Of a stretch of 64,000 nucleotides of DNA, positions 34,808-48,000 are shown piece by piece. The position numbers were made by a program, and so were the translations under genes. The notes beneath the pieces were generated by a model. The model did not search any database. It had not been told where the DNA came from and saw only the letters and a program-made list of their open reading frames with translations. Source of the DNA: Oryzias latipes (lineage: Eukaryota > Chordata > Actinopteri > Beloniformes > Adrianichthyidae). Position 1 is the first letter of the stretch, and every line of letters starts with the position of its first letter. The stretch spans positions 15,981,015-16,045,014 of the forward strand of contig NC_019869.2 in the NCBI RefSeq assembly GCF_002234675.1. The letters run 5' to 3'.

Positions 34808-36101
34808 CTGTAACAGCGTTCCCAGTGCTATTTGAATTATGATTATGTATTTTCAGGCAAAATCTCAAGGACTTAGTTCCTGCAGAACAGCATTTGTTCA
34901 TTGGAAAATTCATCTCTGAGTTGTGGGCAAGCCCACCCAGACTTCCCATCATCCATCTGTTAGCGTGTTCTCCCGCTACCTTACACGGATGTACACGGAT
35001 CGTCATCTACAAGTGGATGCATCAGAAATTATTTTCTATATCCTTTTTCAAACGGAATTTCTTTTTCGGCTCCTGATTCACGACTTGAATAAAGAAATAC
35101 CCAGAAAGGCAATTTTGAGCTTAATGCTTTTTTACATGTGTCCTCCATCTTTAGAAAAATGCAACAAGATCATGTTAAAAGTACTAAAAAAAAACACAAT
35201 TTAGTGTAAGGAGAACTATAATGACAAAATGTGGTATGTTTTTTTTCCTGCATGCCCCCCAAACACACACACACATCTGCAAAACGTGGAGAAATGAAAC
35301 CAGTAGAATTCAATCTTAATGCATATGGATGTATGGATACGGGGAATGCAGTGGTATGGATGGAGTCATACTAACAGCTGATAGACACAAAGCCACAAAA
35401 TGAAAGCTTTACACATTTTTTTAAATTTCAACCAAAACAGCAGAAACAATGTGTTATGTGGAATGGTCTTTAGTTCTTCAACACTAGTTTTCTTGTATTT
35501 TTCCTGCAATTTCTGAAAGTTCCTTCTTTATCTGCAGGTTCTGCTCCTTTAAATCTTCCATTAATCTGAAATAGGTTTAAACAAAGAAAAAATAAATCCT
35601 ATTTACTACTGCAGCCTGTTCATAATGTCTCTACAATTTGAATGTTAGTTGAATTTGCATGAGCCTAAACCATAAACAGTTCCCCCCTAATGCATGTCAG
35701 TTTAAACGAGCTTCTCTTTGTCCAACATTATAAAGCTTTTAACGGAAAATATATTACTTAATTTTTTTTCTGTCCCTTTTTCAGAGATACGCGCTGAACC
35801 CCGTTCAGAACCTCAAACATGTGAAGCCAGCACCACCAGACTGACTCTACAGACCGGACTACAGCGACACTTAGCAGCAGCGGGTAGAAACAAACCAGCA
35901 GCGAGGACGCTTCAGGCTCCAAAAACAACCTAACTTCTGCTGCAGACGCTCGCGCTGCTGTTGACTGTTCGGCCTGACGGCACCGCGGTCTGACAGCAGC
36001 TGCCTCCACAAACCGTCAGAATCCAGATGTGCCGTTAGCACAGCGGCTAGCGCGGAAGGCAGCGCGCCAACAGCCGCCTCCGCCAGCGACGGTCAGCTCA
36101 C
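34808..36101 (-). other. zbtb22 intron 1
   Basis: Sequence between the proposed noncoding exon donor and the acceptor of the first coding exon. No other gene is recognised. The part beyond about 35800 is GC-rich; frames there (35718-35933, 35758-36009) show no domain. Confidence 0.45.
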
Positions 36102-36370
36102 CGTTCCAGCTGACGCTTCAGACGTGAAAGGTCCGGTTTGCGGGCGACAAAAGGGCCGAGTGTCCCGCCGCTGCACGCAGGGCTCCGAGTTGGAGGAGCA
36201 TGTTCACTCTGTGGCTCGGTTCCTTCACATCCCCGCTACGGCGGACGGAGACGCGGCGCCTTTAACGGGGTTCCAGACACACGAGCCCACGAGCCAGACG
36301 GTTTAGCCGACAGAAAAGATCTGACCGGAGGTGTTCATCCGCAGCTCTGCCTGCGTTTACTATGACTTAC
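36102..36370 (-). promoter_or_regulatory. CpG-rich zbtb22 promoter and noncoding exon
   Basis: GC- and CpG-rich sequence with a good minus-strand donor at 36102. This is the expected site of the zbtb22 transcription start; the exact start is not visible. Beyond it (36371-37095) lies AT-rich spacer with a C-run at about 36680, without a gene. Confidence 0.5.
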
Positions 36371-37095
36371 GTGTCTGTTTATTACACATGCGCAACAGAC
36401 TGTCATTTCAAAATAACATGAATAATTAAAAAACATTTAAAATATAAAAAACATATTTACCTGTTGCTATATATATATTTTTTGAATGATAAAAATCCTG
36501 CAAGCTTAGCGTTTCAAAAATGTTACAAAGGCAAGTTCCCTAAAAATTTCAAAATAAAACACCCATATTTTGTCTTTATTAATACGTTTGTTATTGACAT
36601 ATTCTTTACACATGGCCATAACGTTGAACTAATACTTAACTTCATGGTTGGATATAAAACCAAAAGCTAGGGCACTACCCCCCCCCCCCCCTCCAAAATT
36701 AACAAAGGAAAAAAAAACACAAAAACGCCTGTAAAAAAACAACCCCCAAAGAAAATACAAAATTAAAAACAAAAAATAAAAGACCAAAAAAACAAAAGGA
36801 TGGATGGACACCCTACCGTGAACAAATATCCTACTTAACTTGTAATACTGAAAATAAATAAAAAAAAAAAAGATTTTTTTTTGGTGTGGCTATTTGCTTT
36901 TAAGTTGAAAAATGTGTTTATGTAATGCAGAGTTACATATGCATGAAAAGTGTTTAAAAAATAAAATACGTTTTATGAAGCAAACATGCACTAAATGTCT
37001 TATTTTCTAGAGAATACACAATTTACAGACAGTAAAAGAAGGAAACAAATATTTTCCCACCAAAAACCAGGTGCTAATAAAGACAGAAATCAAAC

Positions 37096-37101
37096 TTTAT
37101 T
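37096..37101 (-). terminator. kifc1 polyadenylation signal
   Basis: AATAAA on the minus strand (TTTATT on plus), about 380 bases after the kifc1 stop codon. Confidence 0.55.
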
Positions 37102-37480
37102 TGTAGTTACAAAGCAAATGTTCGGAATCAAAATATTGAAAATATTGGGGGGAAAGCTGTTATAGGGTTTTATTATAAAAAAAACCTAGTTGCAGAATCA
37201 CCTTTAAAAAATACAGATAATTAAAATAAAAAGGTAACATACAATGAAATATGTACAAGTAAAGCCTCTTGGTTTGCAAAGAAGTGATAAAAATCACAGC
37301 TAGTTCATTCTATAACATGCTAATGACCGCCCTGAGAACAAACATGTCTAAATCTTCCTTTTGATACCCCAGGTTTTACCAATCTGCAAAATCTATTGTG
37401 AATAAAACTGTAAAAGATGACTAAAATGTCAAAAGTACATTAAAAAACAGATAATCAAGAAGTTTTCACAAACTATCAAA

Positions 37481-40400
37481 CTATTTCTTGTTGGAACTTG
37501 CCGTCCCGATGACACAGTCATTCACCTGAAAAACACAGATACAAAACAATTAATGAATTGACTTTATAGTACAATTCCACAATAGATGCAACATAATGTA
37601 GTTTCAAATATTACAAGTATTTCTACTAAGTACAGTATTGAAAAATGTTTCTTTAGTATATGTATTTTATGTTTTCTATAAGCCAATGTAGAAATACTCT
37701 GATTGTTGTAGTGTTTCTCCTTTAAATTCACTCTGAATGAGTCACCTGACTCTGGATAGCAGTCACCATGCTTTTTATTTCTCTTTTGTACTTTTTACAA
37801 CTCCTTAATGACGTCATCACAAATAGCCCGTCTGTTGCTATACACTACAAATGTAGAGTATGCAGGGCATCCTCAACAAGTAATGCAAATACATTCATCA
37901 TTTATCTCTTAAAGATTTTATTTTGTTAAAGGAATTTGAATAAATACAAATGTTATTCCAACAACAACATAAAACCAAATTATTTCCTGAAATAAAAAAT
38001 ATTTTTTTTCTGGCTGTATTAAAATAACATTAAATGGTAAGTAATACGATTAAGTAGCTTAAAATTAAGGTTTAAGCTACTTAAAAGAAAACCATATGAA
38101 ATCTTCTGAAACTAGATGATGGATAATTTGAAAAGATTTTTACTGAGTTAAGAAAAGTACATATTCGGAGAGAAACATTGACAAGATCAACAGTAACTAT
38201 ATTTCTTTTTTGCTTTCTCTCTCAGCACTGAGATCGCATTAAACGTTTTTGCATCAAACAACTCGATGCATCACTGACCTTGCTTGCAAATCTTAGCGAG
38301 TTGAGGGTTTCCCCAAAGCTGTCTGACTCCGGGGAAATGTTCACAAACATCAGGCTGCAAAGACCAAAGCAACAGAGGAGAAACAAATTCAGGAAGATTG
38401 AAGAAATCCAACCACAAGAAAAAGTCTGAAGGTCCAACTGTTGGCTCCAGGTTGTGAATTTAATTTCAAACTGTGACTACATTTAAAGGATTTCAAAATA
38501 AAATAAAAGAGCAAATCATGTTGTCAAAGGTTAAGGACTCACGTTTTGCTGTTTCCTCCCAAGCATCCCTGCAGAAGATATGTGAGTTTGGAGTTCCTGT
38601 ACGGAATGTGGCTCTCCTGGAACACACCATTAGTAAAGGTCAGGAACTGAACACCCTGTGAAACTTTAAACCTCTGCACGCACGGTGCTTCACTCTGAGC
38701 TGCTGCACTGAGAACTTTGTAGATTCTGTCTGGACACCTTGTTGGCCAGCGAAGTGATGACGATGCCCAGGTTGGACAGGGAGCTGTTGATGGCCGTCAT
38801 CTCTTTGAAGCGATCACCCTGAGACTGACTCTTCATCATCCGTTCACTGCCAGCCAAGTCCACCAGACACAGAGTAGCTGAACACAAGAAATTCCAGCAG
38901 AACTGTGAGAAACAACGCTCGACTTTGTGTTTTACGGCTAATATTGACTGGAATTATGTTTCGCTGATGAACCAGTGATTGTACTCACACTTGCATGTGA
39001 CATCTCTGCCAGCATTCACTCCTTCAATGTGCAGCTGGAAGACTGAGTGGGAGCGAGATGAGCGGTCGTTCTGGGACGTCTGCGCCGTGGAGCGGTTCCG
39101 TTTGGCCACAGCGATCAGACCCTGAACCTGGGAGGAGGAGACAGTAAGATGGTTATACACTTTATTTTATACACAATATCCTGAGTAGAAGATTACAGAT
39201 GCCATCTAAACAGATATGAAGTGTAACTCAATGTAAGAAGCGTTCAAAAATGTAGAAGATATACTGCTAAAAGGGTGAGTCTGTAGTTTTAAAAAGTGTG
39301 TTTCTGGCTGCCGTACCTGATCCTCTGTGTAAACCTTCTCGTAGGTCAGGTTGGTGACTGTCACCTCATTGCTCGCCATCTTCCGGATCTCGTGCTCGGG
39401 CCTCTTGCTGGCCTTGCCGGTGTACAGGAGATCTCGCAGAGTCTCATTGTAGATTTCCACAAAGCTTGCTGTGAAAGTGAACTTCAAAACACAGAAAGTT
39501 CAACTTTGTAATTTTTCTTTCAAAAAATAAGTTTTGTGAAAGAAAAATAAAGTTTATAGCAAATGTACAGTGATCTGCTGAGACTAACCTCCCAGCCTTG
39601 CGCGGCAAGCTTCTGTCCTGCTTTGAAGACTTGCTGGACGGCTCTGGGAATGACCCCTCTGGTGTCATCGTACTCTTCTCCCTCCATTGTGTACGTCTTT
39701 CCGCTGCCTGTCTGCCCGTAGGCAAAAACACAGACGTTGTATCCATCCAGAGCAGACTGCACCAGCAGTGAAATCTCTTCAAAAATCTGAGAAAGAATAA
39801 TAGACGGGATGTATTTTCCAATGTCAGACAACAAGAAAATAATGAAAACAATCATGTAATCAACATAAATACATATGTTTTACCTCCTGCTGAGAAGCTT
39901 GGGGACCAAAGACTCTGTCAAAACTGAAGTTGTAATTCTTCTGGGTGTCGGCAACTTTGCCAGTGTGAGACTGAGGCAGAAAGAAGGAAGATTCCAGTGT
40001 TTGATCGGTTCTATTATCACAAAAAACGGCTACTGGTATAAATGCAATTCCCAAAACACATGCTAGCTCCTGCATCACCCAATGACACGCACCTCTTCCG
40101 TTTTAGCCAGTACAATAGACTTATCATCACTGGCTGGAAGCTGGATATGCTTACTCAGGCCTCCGCTCACTAGAGGGCGCACTCTGCAAAACACCCTTAT
40201 GTTCCCCTGCATGAAGAAGTCAAAGGAGAGTTTTCAGTTCATTGAGCAAACAGCTGGAGTGAGTGTGGAGGCAGATTGGAGGAGGCCATCACTGGACTGC
40301 GCTGACTCGCCTTCAGCTCCTGGATAGTGTTATGGAGACGTCTGCGCTCCATCTCTCCAGTGTGAAGCTCCTCCTTCTGCTCCGCCACCATTTCTTTGAG

Positions 40401-42098
40401 GGAGTGCACCTCCTCCTCCCTGTCTCTGAGGGTGCTCTGCAGACGTGTCATTGTGGACTCCTGCACTGACAGCTTCATCTGGAACAATGAGAGACAAAAA
40501 AACAAAAAAAACACATACATTTATTTTTTATAATTTTTTAGAGACTTGAGGATTAAATAAATGTTCACATTTTCCCAAAAAATAAATAAAAGTGTATTCT
40601 AGGTAGTGGATTACAAAACAAACTACTTCCAGGTATGTTTCAGTACCTTCAGGGCCTGCAGCTCTGTCTCCTGGCTGTCTCGAAGAGTCTCCATGACCTT
40701 ATATTTCTCCTCTAAGTTGGAAAGCTCCTTTTGGAGGAAGCTTTTGTCACTCGACACTTTCTCCAGCTCCTGACGGACGTGTGACAAAGCTTGTAGCTCA
40801 ATCTCATATTTGCTGAAAACAAAGCAACAGAACGGTGCATTTAATATAACAAATTTGGTTGTTGTTAAAGCATCAAATCCGATCTTTCTCATTTCTCTCA
40901 CCTGATCTGGCTCCTCTGTTGTTCTACCTCTTTCTCCATTTGTGACACTCTGCTTTGACTGTGAGACAGAGAACCTTTCAGAGCTTCCATCTCCTCATTA
41001 ACAGATCTGGCTTTCGTCTGGAAGTTGCGGATCTTGTCCTCCATATCGTTGACTTTTCCCTTTAAATCCCATGGTTTTCGACGAGAGGCCCCAACCCCAA
41101 CTAAAGACAAAAATGTCACCCAGTTTTTAAAATACATAAAAAAAAAATAATCAATGTTTAACTGAATACTCGAAAATATTTCCCTTTAGAACTTTTAACC
41201 CACAGACAACTATTTGCCCCAAAAAAATCTTGAGATGTAGTTTTAGCGTGTCTCACAGAAAGCATTTAGGACGCAGTTTTCTGAAAGGAACTAAAGACCA
41301 GACGGCTGCTCACCTGTTTTTGGGACAGCTGCTTGTTTGGGGTTAACTCCTCGTGGAGCAGCAGAAGCTGTAGACCGTTTTAAGACACCTGACGAGACAT
41401 CAAGAAGACGTCATGCAGTGATACATGTTCATGAAAGCTGCTTCGTACAACTGCTTACCTCTGGAAGGACCAACAGCAACCGTGGCAGCTCCTGCAGTCC
41501 TGATGGATTCAGCTGTTGGAAAAGATGGAAGATCATGAACTGCAGAACAAAACAACATAACTCATACATTTATGGTAATTAAACACATTGGTATGGAAGC
41601 TTTACAATACAATTGCACATTGTGTTTGCACAGCAGGTTCATTGAATTTTGAGGACAGAAACATTACTTGCAATTCTAATGTAAGCCAACTTACAGTGAG
41701 GCGCTCTGCTGGCAGCAACAGGAGCTTGCCTATGTCCAATAACTGTAGCCGCTGCCTGAGGTTTATGCATGTCCTGCTCCCTCCGCATCTTTTTCTGCGA
41801 ATACAAAAACAACCATAATACTTTGCAAAAGACCAGACTGTTTATTAGGATAAAGGTCAGATTTCCTTACAAGCTCATGCCAAAACTGTTTGAAAGTTGG
41901 ATTTCTCAATGGAAATGTAATAAATACAAAACTTTTCTGACCCAATAAGTACATAAATAAATAAAAAGTAAAAACAGAAAAAAGGTGATCATTTTGCATT
42001 AAACGTATCCAAACCTGAGCAGGAGCCATAACCTGGGCGTTTTCTGAGTTGCTGTTTGTGAGAACCCTCTTGCTGGTCATGACAGGGAGGCGGGACAT
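37481..42098 (-). CDS. kifc1: KIFC1 kinesin-14 (HSET), minus-end mitotic motor
   Basis: A minus-end-directed kinesin that cross-links and slides spindle microtubules and clusters centrosomes. Sixteen coding exons join in phase: 42098-42015, 41794-41695, 41539-41459, 41388-41314, 41100-40902, 40812-40647, 40478-40311, 40206-40093, 39970-39884, 39786-39589, 39481-39317, 39127-38989, 38877-38738, 38616-38543, 38354-38279, 37525-37481, giving 636 residues (human 673). The basic N-terminal tail is about 1-113, the coiled coil about 114-290, and the C-terminal motor begins [11 protein letters not shown] at 292. The motor carries the P-loop GQTGSGKT (about 382), switch I SSRSH, switch [10 protein letters not shown] and the neck-side end [13 protein letters not shown]. 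The intron before the motor has a GC donor (CTGAAG|GCGAGT). ATG follows an acceptor (TTGTAG|AACATG); a noncoding exon ends at 42751. Confidence 0.96.
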
Positions 42099-42750
42099 GT
42101 TCTACAACAGACAGCATAACCACAGTACCATCAGAATTGAATTAACAGAGGTGAGAGCTGGTTTTGGTATACAGATCTTCAACACATGTCTTCTTCTGCA
42201 TTAACTAACCAGGCAGTTAGTGCAGAAGTAGCTGTATTTCTGGTTAATGTTATTATTCACAAAAACAACAAATATTTGAACATGGTATATGGTTTCAAAT
42301 AATAACTATGCTGAAGTGGTATTATTGATTGTCAATAAAAAACAACAACAGCACCAACATGCAGCTAATAAACTCATGATCTGCCATTTCAGACACTAAA
42401 CGTCAGTTCAAGTCTGTGAAAAACCATGACCCGGTAACTAGCTAAACAAGTAGAAGTAGTTTCGATCACATGAGTCACTCAATGCACAAAATAAACATCC
42501 AGCAATACACACTCTAGAAACTCGAGTTAATGCAACCTCTATAGATTCTTTTGTACACCACAATACAAAAATATATTGAAATAAAACATGAGGCCACTCC
42601 AGCCAACAAAACAGCTAACGTACACTACCACGTCGAGAATAACTTAAAACTCGCTTAAAAAAAGAGTGGGGGTATTTATGCTAAAATGTTATACTGTTAA
42701 GATTGGATTAATAACACTATTACATTTAAAGTAATATAGATTAACTATAC

Positions 42751-42863
42751 CTTAAAATGAGTCAGTACGTTTGCGGGGAAAACTTCCAATTCAACATCCG
42801 GAGCCGTTTGAATTTGAAATGGAACTGTTTTGCTGGGCGCTTCAGACAGCGCAACCTGATTGG
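42751..42863 (-). promoter_or_regulatory. kifc1 promoter: CCAAT box and tandem CHR-like sites, noncoding exon end
   Basis: On minus, AGCCAATCAGG (CCAAT at 42863-42859) is followed about 40 bp later by TTCAAATTCAAA (42818-42807), two adjacent CHR-type elements (TTTGAA/TTCAAA). NF-Y on CCAAT plus DREAM/MuvB on a CHR is the usual G2/M promoter layout. A donor at 42751/42750 (TTTTAAG|GTATAG) ends the probable noncoding exon 1. Confidence 0.55.
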
Positions 42864-43088
42864 CTGAGGCAGTACAAACCCCGCCTCTTTTCTTCTTCTT
42901 CTGTTGTTTATTGGTGTCTGGCACAAGGCTTTCCTGGAGCATTACGCCGCCATTCTTTTGGAGGGTAGATCAGGACAAATATATTCTCTACTCTTGGACC
43001 ACAAAATTTTTCTTAACTTTATACAAAAAAACAGAGAATATAATAGTGAAACAAAAAAGTGTTCTTTTTAATCAGAAAGTTTTTGAAC

Positions 43089-45001
43089 TTTATTTTCATA
43101 AGGGAAGAAACAGTCTGTTCAGATGAATAAAAGGTTTAACTGTGCATACAATATGCAAGAGTGTAGCATAGAAGGACAATAACAACTGTTTTTATCAGGA
43201 GCATGTTACTTTTCAGAAAAAAACACAATGAAATACAAGGTGGAGTACACACTAAGAGCATGTGTCTGTCATACAGACCCTTCCATCATTTGGATTAGGT
43301 AGATAGTGGAGCTCAGTCCCATTGTTTATTTCATAATTATCATAGATCATGTGTGGAGCACAGGCATGTTTTTAGATTGGGGCTGGTTCATTTCAGACAT
43401 AGCACCATTAAAGTAATTGCAAGTGACTACAAATAAAATCCAGAAAGTTAACTGTATGGCTGCAATTTGTTTTAGAGGGTTTGACATGTATTTCCATTAA
43501 TAAATGAAATGTAATTAAGAAATGGGAGCAGCTCCACTCTTTTTTTTTGGGACGTGCGCCTGCTTTGCAGGCTTGGACAAAGCCAATGATTTGGTTCTTC
43601 TTAACTGGAGTTCTTTAGTTTTCATGTATATTATGCACAAAAGTCATTCTTCCCTTTTGCAGATGAAAAAGTCTATCTATTCTATGTACAGCATACTGCA
43701 ATACCATAATGCCTCAGACTGGATATTATATGGATAAAATTAGCATTACATTTATAATGAAAGTAGTAATAGCCTGTATGAAAAGGTCTTTTAAAAAAAG
43801 ATCAATAACAGTACCTATCAGCCATCTTTATCACACAATCATATACTCCATTCAGCCATCCTGACAACACAAAGCTGGACTGTCTTCACTGGGAGAACAA
43901 TGAAATGTAACACCATTACTCGTCTCAGTTCTCATCACATTCATGCACTGACTTTTTCTTCTCTCTATCATTACACGTTCCTCTGTTGGTAGAAAAATAC
44001 AAACATATGATATAGATATAAAAAAGACAAACAATGTCAAACATAAAGTAGAAGTTCCATCAAGTGCTTTCTTTAGGACCACTTCCTGTCCTTTTTCTCT
44101 CGTGTTTCCGCCTCGCTCTGCTGCAGATTCTGTGTTCAGTACATTCGGAGACGATCCTCAGAAAATCATGGTTCCTTTGCTCTTCTCGGAGAACGGGAGC
44201 GTTTGGAGGATGCTGGTCTGTGACGCCAGTCCTTTGTTGTTGCAGAGTTTCGCCCCGTTTTCCAAGCAGCAGTTTTCCTGTTCCAGTTCTTTTCTCAGGT
44301 TTGTCCATCTTGGCACTCGAATGCCACTGACACATTTTGATGTTCTTCTCCTTAATTTTTGGAATATTGTAGTCCACTGTGGTAGTTGTTGCTGTGACGG
44401 TTTCAGTTGTATTTAATCAAAGCCTTCTTGTCCTCCCATTTTCCCTTTGTTGGGTGTAAAATAAAATTTGGAGAAAGTTAAAAAATACATTTCCTTAGAC
44501 TTCAGAATCCTGTGAAGAACTGAGAACAGAAAAAAGTAATTTTTCTTTCCCGATATTTCAAAGTTTAGTCACCGAGGATCAGATCCATCGGCTTAGGACC
44601 ACTGAGTTAAGGTTCTTACAAAGCAAAGAAATCAATGACTCCTTTTTGAAAGTTTTCAAATATTTCAGTCCAGGTTTGGCTTTAAAATGTGCAGACAAAC
44701 CTCTTAAACCAGCAATCTACAGGGGTATTAGGGGAGGGAAAGCTCACTGTGAAATGTCTGATCTGATAAGAACATCTCTGTTGTTTTTAGTCTCAAAGTG
44801 TCAGAATCAAATCCAACTTTTGATTGTAAAGCAGAACTTTGCGTTTTTCAGAGTGGATTCCGGGAAACCGTTTCATTCAGTGGAGGATTGCTAAGCAGAT
44901 GACTTGCATATGTCTGACAAGGAGGGAAAAGTTTTTACCATATTTTGAATAAATTTGTTCATATGGAGCTTTTTACAGTGAGCAGAGCGGGAGGCTGCAG
45001 T
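43089..45001 (-). other. Probable znf384 3' UTR
   Basis: About 1.9 kb after the znf384 stop without a recognised gene, ending at a minus-strand AATAAA (43094-43089). Frames such as 44060-44377 (105 codons, minus) have no domain. UTR extent is inferred only from the signal. Sequence 42864-43088 is the gap to kifc1. Confidence 0.45.
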
Positions 45002-48000
45002 CTACGAGTTCATGTGCTCCACCTGAATGGCTGACGTGGAGACGGTGAGGCAGAGGTCTTTGTGGGTAACTGGGAGGTCAGCCACAGTGACAGGCTTGTA
45101 TTGGATTTCATTGGCTGCCACTGTCTTGTACTGGTGGAGGTCGAACGGGCATTGAACCACAGCTTCTGAGGGCTGCTGGGTAGACTGATAGCTGCCTGGG
45201 GGTCCAGGATTCGGGTTCTGGTTGGTGTTGTTGGGGTTGGATTGACTTTGAAGCTGGCTTGCACCTCTGCCACCTCCACCAGAAACACCTCCTCTCCCTC
45301 GACCACGGCCTCGACCCCTGCCGCCTCCACCCGTGCTGAGGCCTTGGGCCTGCTGAGCTGCCACCGTTGCTGCCACGGTCAACGGGTCAGGGTTGTGTTT
45401 CCTCATGTGTTTCATTAGGTAGGTTTCCTGGAGACAAAAAAATGGACAAATATTTGCGTAAAGCAGTGGTTCCCAACCCTTTTCAGGCCACAAACCGGTT
45501 TAATGTCAGACAATACTTTCATGGTCCGGCCTGTACGAGGCTGAAGTGGGTGTCCAACTCTTCTCAGCTTCCAGTTTCCCTTAACCAGTGTAAAGTTGAT
45601 CTTCATCCTCTGTCAAATATCTGCAGCTGCTTTAAAATGTATTTGTACACCAGATTTCATGTAGGAACCATTAACAAGCGATAAAGATTTTCTCTTAACC
45701 CATAACTGACAAAGTGGAATCTAAAAAAATCGGACACCAATTCCGCCTCATTCAAGTTTTGAGGTGCAACGGAAAAAAGGAAAAAGAAAAAAGGATAATA
45801 TTTTCTGAATAAAAAGATAAACGTGAATCCACCGTTTGAGAAACTTTATTAGCAGCATCCTCGCAGTGTTGGACAGCCGGTTGCTGAATATCATTTTTCA
45901 TAATGGTGTGCTAGTTGGATTTCATGTTTTCTCTCCCTCAACAGCTCTGTTTTTGATCTTCTGTGATAACGTAACCACAGGAAAACATCTCACGTGTTCT
46001 CCAGCTTGAGTTTCTCTTTCATTTGAACCTGTGGATGGGTTTTGGGAGAACTGACAGTTTAGGCTTTAAAAGAACAAATAAGAGCGCTTACGGATGTGTA
46101 GGATCTGTTACAGAGGCCGCAGGAGAAGAGTTTGGCATGTTTGACGGTGTGCGTGGACAGATGAACCTCCAGGCTGGCGGCGTCTGTGTAACCACGATTG
46201 CAGTTGTGGCATTTGTACGGTTTGTCTTTGTTGTGCTGCCGGCGGTGAGACTGCGGGGAGAGACGACACAAATCAGTCTGTGGCTAAAAGGCAACTAACC
46301 GCTCACATGAGACAGACAATCTTTTAAACTCTTTGTGTTAATGCATCAACATTAGAAGACCAAACCGGTCTGCACGCTCACCTGTAGGTTGGACAACTGG
46401 GTGAAAGCTTTTTCACAGCCGGGATGGCTGCACTTGTACGGCCGATCCCCTGTGTGAATTCTGAAAAATCCATAACTCAGTTAGACTCAATATTTAGACT
46501 CTAAATTACATAAATATGACAAATAACTTTATTTAACCTGCGTTGAAGCCCAAAGTCAAGGTAACGATGGTTGCTTTTTAGCTCAGTTCAACAAAGCATT
46601 AATTACATTTAGTAAAGTCAGATTCTTTTTAGGATTATGGGAGAATTTACAGTCAGAAATCATAAAAAATACAGACAATATCCATCAAGTGTAAGCTTCT
46701 AAAAGGAGAATACAAATACAGACCTTTATTATAATAAATGTGTGGCAGGTACAGCACAGCCAGTGAAGGAAAGTCTCCAATTAGGTTTGTTTATACTGTT
46801 AAAATGTTTATTTATGCAGTTTATTTATACCAGGATAAATAATTACTATTGTAATGATTCAATAAAATTAAAATATTTCAGCGTTTTTATTATCAGATTA
46901 AGTTGTGATGGTTTCCATAAGATCTAAATGTGTTGACAGTGTTTTCCTAAAAGTCTTTGGAAGTTCCAGTTTAGATGACAAAGAGTTGTTGGTGCAATCC
47001 TCCAAACTGGACAATGTTACAGCACTGTGTCATCCTAATTTAACATGTTATAAACACTTACATTTATGCAACATTCATGATAAAATCCTTTTTGTGGAGA
47101 TGGGCTCCTATAAGAGCCCACCTCAGAAGACAGCGGATGGTTAAAAGCCCGCCCGGCCCGTCCCGGCCCAGTACCGTGTGTGCTGCTGTAGGTGACTGAG
47201 CTGCCTGAATGTTTTCTGGCAGAAGGAGCAGCTGTAGGGCTTGGCCCCGGTGTGGATGCGGATGTGCTGGGACAGGTAGCTGGAGTTGGCAAACGACTTG
47301 GAGCAGTGAGGACACTTGTGGGGCTTTGCCTCCGTGTGGTTTCTAACACGGGAAGCCGGGAGTGGGAGGGGTCGAAGGGGTGGAGGGAGAGAAAGAGAGA
47401 GAAACAGCGAGAGATTTTTAAGCTACAGGCATTACCAAACGTCACTGTGAACTGATCTTCAAATCATGCGTTAAAGTTTGAAAGATCTGCGATCAATGAC
47501 GTTGATGGCGGATCGTTGGGTTGGACAGTGTGCTCTTTATGCTGTCTGAGTTGTGAAAACACAGAACTAACATACAGCACAGTCACACGCTGCTCTCTCT
47601 CTCTCTCTCTTTCTCTCCAGCTCTCTCTCGACCCTGCTGTGTGTGTGTGTGTGAATGTGTGTGTTTACATGCACAGTTCAGATGAGCTTCAGTTAAAACG
47701 GCTTCAATTAGCTGCTTAAACGGTGGTATTAAATGGTGCAGATACATGAAAACAACTTTATTTACTAAAAAAATGACCCAGTCTGCTATGACATCTGGTT
47801 AAGAGTCCACTGCTGCCATTTAACAGGGAGAATGTCAATTCCAAGGATTCGTTTTGTAAATAAAATGAAGGTAAGTTGTCTGGTTGTTCCCAGCAGTTGC
47901 TTCTATCACAGAAGCAGCAGAAAACCATGGATCATGTACATGGAGGTTGGATTATTTTAATGAGGACGTCCAACAACACTTCTAGTAGTCTAATAGTCTA

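Noticed and set aside
47035-47445. 136-codon minus-strand frame
   Set aside because: Wrong frame over the znf384 cassette exon; the correct frame gives two C2H2 fingers with phase-2 splice sites.
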